A stretch of 64,000 bases of DNA from Dryomyza anilis (lineage: Eukaryota; Arthropoda; Insecta; Diptera; Dryomyzidae), in NCBI GenBank assembly GCA_951804985.1, contig OX638133.1:66189867-66253866 (forward strand), in the 5' to 3' direction. Both the position numbers and the translations under genes were made by a program. This document shows positions 57,095 to 64,000 of this stretch, in pieces (position 1 is the stretch's first letter; every line of letters starts with the position of its first letter). Below the pieces are notes generated by a model. It ran no database searches and had not been told where the DNA came from. It was given only the letters and a program-made list of their open reading frames with translations.

Positions 57095-57769
57095 TTGTGC
57101 CACTGTGCAAATTCAAAACATATAAACATACTAACAGCGTGCGGCAGATGAGACGAACAATTGAGAGCGCAAGTCAGGCCGTGGTAAGTGTTATGCTTTT
57201 ACCACGGCACAGATTGCGCACTCAGTGCAGCCTCAGCTACGCACGCTAGTAGCGTGGAGTAGGATAGGGGAGGGACAGAATACGAAACAACAGGTATGCA
57301 GTTGCGTCAAAGAGCATAAAGAAGCCCCTTGCGTTGACAATTGCAAAACGAAGCGGCGGCAGTCTGCAGGCAGTTTTTGTGATATATATCAATTTTTATT
57401 TTTTTGGTTTTTGTTGGTGTTGCGACAGTGAAGTTGAATATATGTATTCATTTTTAATAATTGTTTTGTTGTTTATTATTTTATTGTTTAGTTTATGCGC
57501 GATGTTTATTTGTTATTTAATTTTAATTGCAATTGTTAAAGACGGCACTAGACGACACTAAGCACGATATTCTAAAACAAAATTAAACTGATACGACAGA
57601 CGAAACGACGGAAAGTTATGTAAAAATGCAAGAGATCAGTGCGACACGTTCGTCCCCCATTATTGTTCAGACACTACTCATCATTTGAACTCAATTTTCT
57701 ACTGATTTGAAAAACATGTTAAATTTCAAAGGCAATTTTCAAATTTTATCAAATGTTTGACCAATGGTA

Positions 57770-58500
57770 TATTGGGCTGCGCCCATATATCATCGTGGGG
57801 GAGTGCCTTGGACAAGTAGGTGTAAGAGTCGAGCGGCATAGCCTTGTTCGGCCTGTTGATTGTGCTGCTTACTGACGTCTAGCTTTCTTTGCGTGGGTTT
57901 CTGTGCATTTTTCGCATTTAAGCGTGTACGAACCTTGGCTGCTACAAGGAAGTGATCCGAGTCAATGTTGGCATTTCGGATCGAACGTACGTCCATCACA
58001 CTAGAAGCACGCCTTCCGTCAATGACAGCATTTGGTTGCGCGTGTTCTGATTGGGTCGATCAGCCTCTTTCCATTGTCGAAGATGTTGTCGTGGAGGCTG
58101 AATTGTCCAACTGTTGGACCAAAGATATCCTCATTTCCCACTTTGGCATTAAAGACGTCAATCACGATTTTGATGTCGTGTCGGGGGCAACGCTCATAGG
58201 CTTCGTCGCCGAGCTTTGGTTTCATTGAACTTCTCATTCGTCGGAACGTGCGCACAATAAGGCTGATGTGGAACTATTTAGCATTGATGCGGATTGTTGC
58301 CAGTCGTTCGTTCACGGCTGTGAACGTAGAGACAAGGTGGCAGAGTCTCTTGCCGACTACAAATCTACAAGCAATTTCATGCCTCTCCGCATGGCAGCTG
58401 TAGTAAATGTAACATGCCTGTTTAGAGTAGTCCTGTCCATCGCATTTCCTGGATTGCGATGAAGTGAACCTTGTCAGTGTCTACACCTGCCATAATTCAA
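57770..58500 (-). pseudogene. RTE-like LINE copy C (AP-endonuclease region)
   Basis: The minus strand encodes, from 58490 down, TDKVHFIAIQEMRW-type start sequence, DIKIVIDVFNAKVGNEDIFG (where copy A has VLGDFNA, so the catalytic Asp is displaced) and NANIDSDHFLVAAKVRTRL near 57930. An internal deletion lies near 58010. It is probably the 5' part of copy B, separated by the Jockey-like LINE. Confidence 0.82.
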
Positions 58501-58516
58501 ACACATATATACACAG

Positions 58517-59831
<1,315 letters not shown>

Positions 59832-60368
59832 AGCTATAGCTATGGCAACACAAAAAATCTGCTAGTAATCTTGTTGGTTGGGCATTGTATGTTTAGCCAA
59901 TAAATGTCAACGACGCCACAAACAATCTTAAAATATTGAAATAATTAAAAAAAAAAACAAATTTTTAATCCATTTTAAATGCGTTTAAAATTTTAAAACG
60001 GTATGAATCGCTGTTTTTTTTCCAAAGACACACTAGATTCAAAAAAAAAAATATATGACAGTTAATGGCAAACATTTATTCAGACATAAACAACAAGACC
60101 CCCTTTATTGCACCCAACGCTTCAATTGTTAACAAGAAAATTTTCAATTTTTTCAACATGTCCATTGAACGAAGTTGTGCGTTGCAAAAATTTGTAAATA
60201 TTTTATTAAAATTGAAGTTTCTGATAAACATTTTTAAATTTATTTTGGCACACTGTTTACAGCCGTAACACTTAAGGACGCTAGTGACAGCAAGTTAAAG
60301 ACCATCGAGTCAGAGATTGAAAATATGGCACACTTCAATTGCAGGGTTGTACCAACCTCCCACACCCA
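59832..60368. other. Intergenic DNA, no gene seen
   Basis: AT-rich with A runs. A GTTGTACCAACCTCC fragment at 60345-60359 resembles the Y-element minisatellite core, so the truncated right end of Y copy 2 may lie here. Confidence 0.5.
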
Positions 60369-61174
60369 CACCCAAAGAACGAAATCTTGCAACACCGCGT
60401 ATCAGTTCACACACCCAATGAATACAATTGACACAACCAATTTGTTTAGTTGTGGTAGCCAATTTAATTATAAGAAATCAGCCAATTTTACCAAGCTCTA
60501 GCGCTACAACGTGTTGCAAACACGAAGTCAGCGTCACAACAGCGCTCCCGAGATCGAACATTGCCGACGATTCGTTTTGCTGCTGACTTCGTGTTTGCAA
60601 CATGTTAGAGCACTAGGGCTGCATATAATAGGAACACAACAGATAGAAAGAAAATAGCAAGAACTCTGTACAATAGTATGCCCGTTGTTGAAGAAAGTAT
60701 ATTTGGGCATGAAAAAACCGAACAGTAACAACGAAGAAGCTTTAAAACAAATCCAAATTATGTTTTACACGTGGTTCGCGCTGTCCGCAGTACAAAAACA
60801 ACGAGTGAAAAATCTGAAGCTTGTGCGACTAATGTTGTCCTGCTTTGACATCGCAAAACAGCTGATTCCGCAATTGAATCAAATAAATATTGGTTGCTAC
60901 AACCTAATGTTATATCATTTAGTCAATATAACCAAATATCTGTTAAGTCAACTAAATATGGAATCAACTAAATATGGCAATGGAAATAAAAAAATTGAAA
61001 ATGGATAAAAAGTTTGTTTCTCCAATCAATGTTGCAGTTGCTTCAACTAATAGTTGGTTACAATTCATACTATTGTTTATTTCAAATGAATATCAGTTGA
61101 GGCTGACTACATTTGGAAAATGCAAATGAATATTCGTTGAAACAACTGCACGTCAAGCTATTATTTTATGTGTG
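60369..61174 (-). mobile_element. Z-family element, copy 2, with conserved hairpin
   Basis: The reverse complement matches 1906-2785. The ends are CACCCAAAGAACG (60369) and TTTTATGTGTG (ending 61174), followed by TA. The hairpin at 60494-60619 keeps both arms. It is inserted in the minisatellite region of Y copy 2. Confidence 0.8.
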
Positions 61175-61176
61175 TA

Positions 61177-61975
61177 GTCAGCACGAATGAGATTGTGCTA
61201 ACCTACTAGTCAGCAAGCATGAGGTTGTGCCAACCTCCTATTCAGCAAGCATGAGGTTGTTTAAACGTCCAAGTCAGCAAGCATGCCGAAACCTCCAAAA
61301 GAAATTTTATTTTAAGAATAATTTTTTATATATAAAACTTATTTATGTAAAGTTTTCAATATGTATTTTTTATGCGTAAATATGCCACGCACATAATTTA
61401 AAAAAAATAGATATATTCATTTTTGTTCCCTGAAAAATAAAAACGGTATGAAAACACTTTTAATATTTTATTTCATCAGAATTAAACATAATAAATAACT
61501 AATTATAATCCCATATATGGTCACATATTTTCATTATATGTCACTAGCTAAACAGCAAATTGTATTGAATTCATTCATTATTTTATTAATATTCATATAT
61601 TTATTTCGCATTTTTACTTAATTAACGAATATCCTATTGTTTGCCACTTGTGAAAATTTTTGACGTTTATTAATTTCTGCATGTATCTATAATTTTTGGC
61701 AAGAAACTGGCAACCGAACTGCTGATAGACATGAGGCTGCCTTTTGTCATTTATTTTGTTGATACATTAACGTACTCAGTTGCCGTAACAAATGCACAAA
61801 CGTCAAATTTTGGCAGAATGAAAAATAAAATCATGAAGTTACGAACGTGCAGTTGCGCGGACTAACATTTCGGTTAGAGTAAGAAATGGTACGTTCATTT
61901 TAATGACATGAGGTTACAACAATGTATTTCGGTTGGTTCAATTAACCTCATGCTAAAAGAGGATTTTTCTGTGTG
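61177..61975 (-). mobile_element. Y-family element, copy 2 (partial)
   Basis: Reverse orientation. The terminus TTTTTCTGTGTG at 61964-61975 is followed by TA, AACCTCATG/CATGAGGTT motifs repeat, and a minisatellite lies at 61177-61295. The opposite terminus is lost or displaced by the Z insertion. Confidence 0.75.
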
Positions 61976-61977
61976 TA

Positions 61978-62095
61978 GGATGCGTCCCATTAATTCAGAA
62001 TATATTGGAACTGTTAATACAATATGTTATTGTACCATAAATTTTATAATGTGCTATTTTTATTACAATAAGCAAGACCTATAAATATTTAATGA
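61978..62095 (-). mobile_element. W-family fragment, inverted between two Y elements
   Basis: It matches W copy 2 from GGATGCGTCCCATTAATTCA onward. The matching terminal part of the same W (63134-63208) is in the opposite orientation. Confidence 0.75.
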
Positions 62096-62097
62096 TA

Positions 62098-63131
62098 CAC
62101 ACAGAAAAATCCTCTTTTGACATGAGGTTAATTGCAACCGACAGTGTCGTAACCTCATGATGGTATTTTGCATCAAAAATACATATAGAAAACTTAACAT
62201 AATTAAGTTTTCTACACAGAAAATAAACGGGTTCATAATATTAACGAATGCTGTTCATAGAGGCAAATTCATACGTTTTAATGCAAGATACATTGTGACA
62301 ATGTACATTGTCCTGTAACTTGTTTGTGAATTTAATGATCAGTTCATTTTCAGTATGAATCAGTGTTCATAATACGCACAAATAAATTTAATGATTTTTT
62401 TCATACTTCAATGAATTATATTCATTGAAATACTGCAGTAGACATTTTGCATGTTCGTTTTTCGTGTTCGTTGCTAGTAGCGTTAGCTGCGCACTGCTGC
62501 TATTAATTCGCAGAAAGCTGCGACAAATGTAAGAAGTAGTTGCGAAATGAAGTGCGAAATTACATTTAATTTATATTATACTATTATATTTAATGTATAT
62601 ATTAATAGAATTTACATTAAAATAATAAAATGAAAAAACTTTCTGAATTCACTTTTGTTTATGATCTCGTTCATTAAAGTATGTATTCGATTCATTGCGA
62701 CAATGAACTCTCGCATTCAATATAGCTAATGAAATATTCATTGTAATTATGAATATTTGTCATTTTGTTTCATGATCCGTACATTGTAATTCAATGAATT
62801 TGTACATTGAAGTATTACCGGAAATTCGTTGTGACAATGAACAATTACATTGGACCAATTTTAACGAAATGTTCTTTGTGATAATGTACTTTTTCATTGT
62901 AGATATGTACTTTTTTGGTTCAGTGTGCTTGCTGACTTGTAGGTTTAAACAACCTCATTCTTGCTGAATAGGAGGTTATAACAACCTCATTCTTGTTGAC
63001 TAGGAGGTTAACAGAATCTCATTCTTGCTGACTAGGAGGTTGGTACAATCTCCCAATCAGCAAGTTTCCGCAACCAAATAATTAGGTAGGGCAATTTAGT
63101 TGGTTGCCGCAACAAATCAGTTTTCTGAGTG
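62098..63131 (+). mobile_element. Y-family element, copy 3 (TA-flanked)
   Basis: It begins CACACAGAAAAATCC and ends TTTTCTGAGTG, with TA on both sides (62096-62097 and 63132-63133). It carries AACCTCATG motifs near the left end and a minisatellite of about 33-36 bp at 62930-63070. Inserted in a W element. The interior differs from copy 1, so the family is heterogeneous. Confidence 0.8.
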
Positions 63132-63133
63132 TA

Positions 63134-63208
63134 CTGACCAATTTTAATAGAACAAATTTTTGTTTTCCTATTAAAGTACTATTAATTTACCATGATTTTT
63201 TCTGGGCG
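63134..63208 (+). mobile_element. W-family terminal fragment
   Basis: CTGACCAATTTTAATAG...TTTTTTCTGGGCG followed by TA matches the right end of W copy 1 (10517-10591). Confidence 0.78.
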
Positions 63209-64000
63209 TACAAAATATTAGTTTAAATAGTTTAAATAATTGTTATAGCACAATATTTATATAAATTATATTTATATGTTACATATATGGAGCCAACAAG
63301 GGTTATATTAATCGACGTTTGATTAGTCGACTAATCGAATTTTGGATATGAAAAGTCGATTATTTGAAGTCGACTATCTGATTGTAAAAAAGTCGAATAT
63401 TCGACTTTTTCCGTCGATAATCGATGTTTTCTTATTAGTTGCTAGATAGCTAAAAAATTAGCAATATAAATAAATAATTGAAACCCTGAAAAATGTGGCT
63501 ACACTGACAATTTGTGAAAACATGAAATTTGAGAATTTTAATATGTACGTTCATGGTTGAAGTATATACACCCAGGGAAAAAACTTTGTAAATCCGCTAT
63601 GATCTTAACGATAAGAAGTCAAATTTAATTATAGTAAAAACATTATTTTTCATAGTAATTTTTTTAAAATTGTCAAATGTCACAAATTTACTATGTATAA
63701 TAATGTTTTTTTGTTTACAATCTGCTGCATATAAATTTAATATGTTTAATATCATTTTGAATTCCAATGCAAATGAATGGAAAGATTGACATTTAAAATT
63801 ATTTTTATTTACAGTATTTTAATCCAAAACAAATATATTAGCATACTATTCGACTACAAGCGCCGTCGGAAAAATCAACGTCGTCCACAATGAAATTCAT
63901 TATAACCTGGACAACGGCGAGGCTGCTGTCCATCGCGGAACTCGAACATCTGCAAGACATTCCCGAGGTGCGCAACCTGGAACTGTGTTGATGCAACGGT
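63209..64000. other. Unassigned end of the window
   Basis: 63305-63425 is rich in self-complementary TCGACTAATCGA-type motifs. At 63569 a new terminus, CACCCAGGGAAAAAAC, preceded by TA resembles the CACCCAG ends of W, so another TA-targeting element probably starts here. 63860-64000 is more GC-rich and open in one frame (LSIAELEHLQDIPEVRNLEL near the end), but I do not recognise it. Confidence 0.45.

Larger units (their letters stand above)
53628..57658 (-). mobile_element. Jockey-like LINE with an internally inverted 5' segment
   Basis: A minus-strand non-LTR element. Its 5' end (GGGGGACG) is at 57658 and its poly(A) 3' end (nine T on the plus strand) at 53625-53633. ORF2 order: endonuclease (56327-57094), reverse transcriptase (54800-56010) and C-terminal region (54428-54662, then 53640-53850). 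The C-terminal region is split by a forward-strand copy of the 5' end (53853-54427). No clear target-site duplication was found. It lies within the RTE-like copy B/C locus. Confidence 0.88.

Overview
The window looks like an AT-rich, transposon-laden chromosome segment of a higher dipteran fly. A tephritid or calyptrate fly is a reasonable guess, but the species cannot be fixed from the sequence. The evidence is GT-AG introns, Ty3/gypsy, RTE-like and Jockey-like retroelements, a tRNA-derived SINE, a mini-me-like element with proto-microsatellites, and many MITEs. Nothing bacterial or operon-like is present.

1-15868 holds no recognised protein gene. It carries MITE families (named Z, S, T, U and W here), a reverse-strand mini-me-like copy, a solo gypsy LTR (8708-9237) and three arrays of 15-bp minisatellites (12205-13448). 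One weak candidate, a small two-exon ORF behind a TATA/Inr promoter, lies at 11546-11841. The one convincing host gene is on the minus strand. Its exons at 24342-24518 and 15869-17236 are separated by a 7.1-kb intron and encode a Myb/SANT-like DNA-binding domain followed by a BESS motif and His/Gln-rich tracts. That intron contains a tRNA-derived SINE, a mini-me-like element, a MITE and microsatellites. An upstream exon carrying the start codon was not found.

24800-43740 is a nested repeat graveyard. One minus-strand RTE-like LINE is split into four pieces (32116-32515, 39044-39365, 40140-40230, 41683-42165). Between the pieces lie a 6.5-kb element beginning CCCAAG (family Q, itself containing Y, V and W elements), an unassigned stretch, and a 1452-bp element with 20-bp terminal inverted repeats and GC-rich cargo. 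At 42170-43330 an unusual ACGG-motif-rich element carries exon fragments of DNA polymerase eta with splice sites preserved. The joined reading frame is open and chimeric.

43740-49384 is a degenerate Ty3/gypsy element (LTRs, tRNA-Leu primer-binding site, SAP-domain Gag, broken Pol) with a 4-bp ATAT target duplication. Then follow a second ACGG-rich block with an unidentified coding-like stretch (49540-50545), another RTE-like copy split by later insertions (50550-52347 and 57770-58500), and a Jockey-like LINE (53628-57658) that contains an inverted copy of its own 5' end. 58517-64000 is again nested MITEs: Q, then Z, Y and W. A small W fragment there appears to have been flipped between two inverted Y copies.

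Family letters (Q, R, S, T, U, V, W, Y, Z, P) are labels used only in this report. Boundaries come from reading inverted repeats, target duplications and copy-to-copy comparison by eye.
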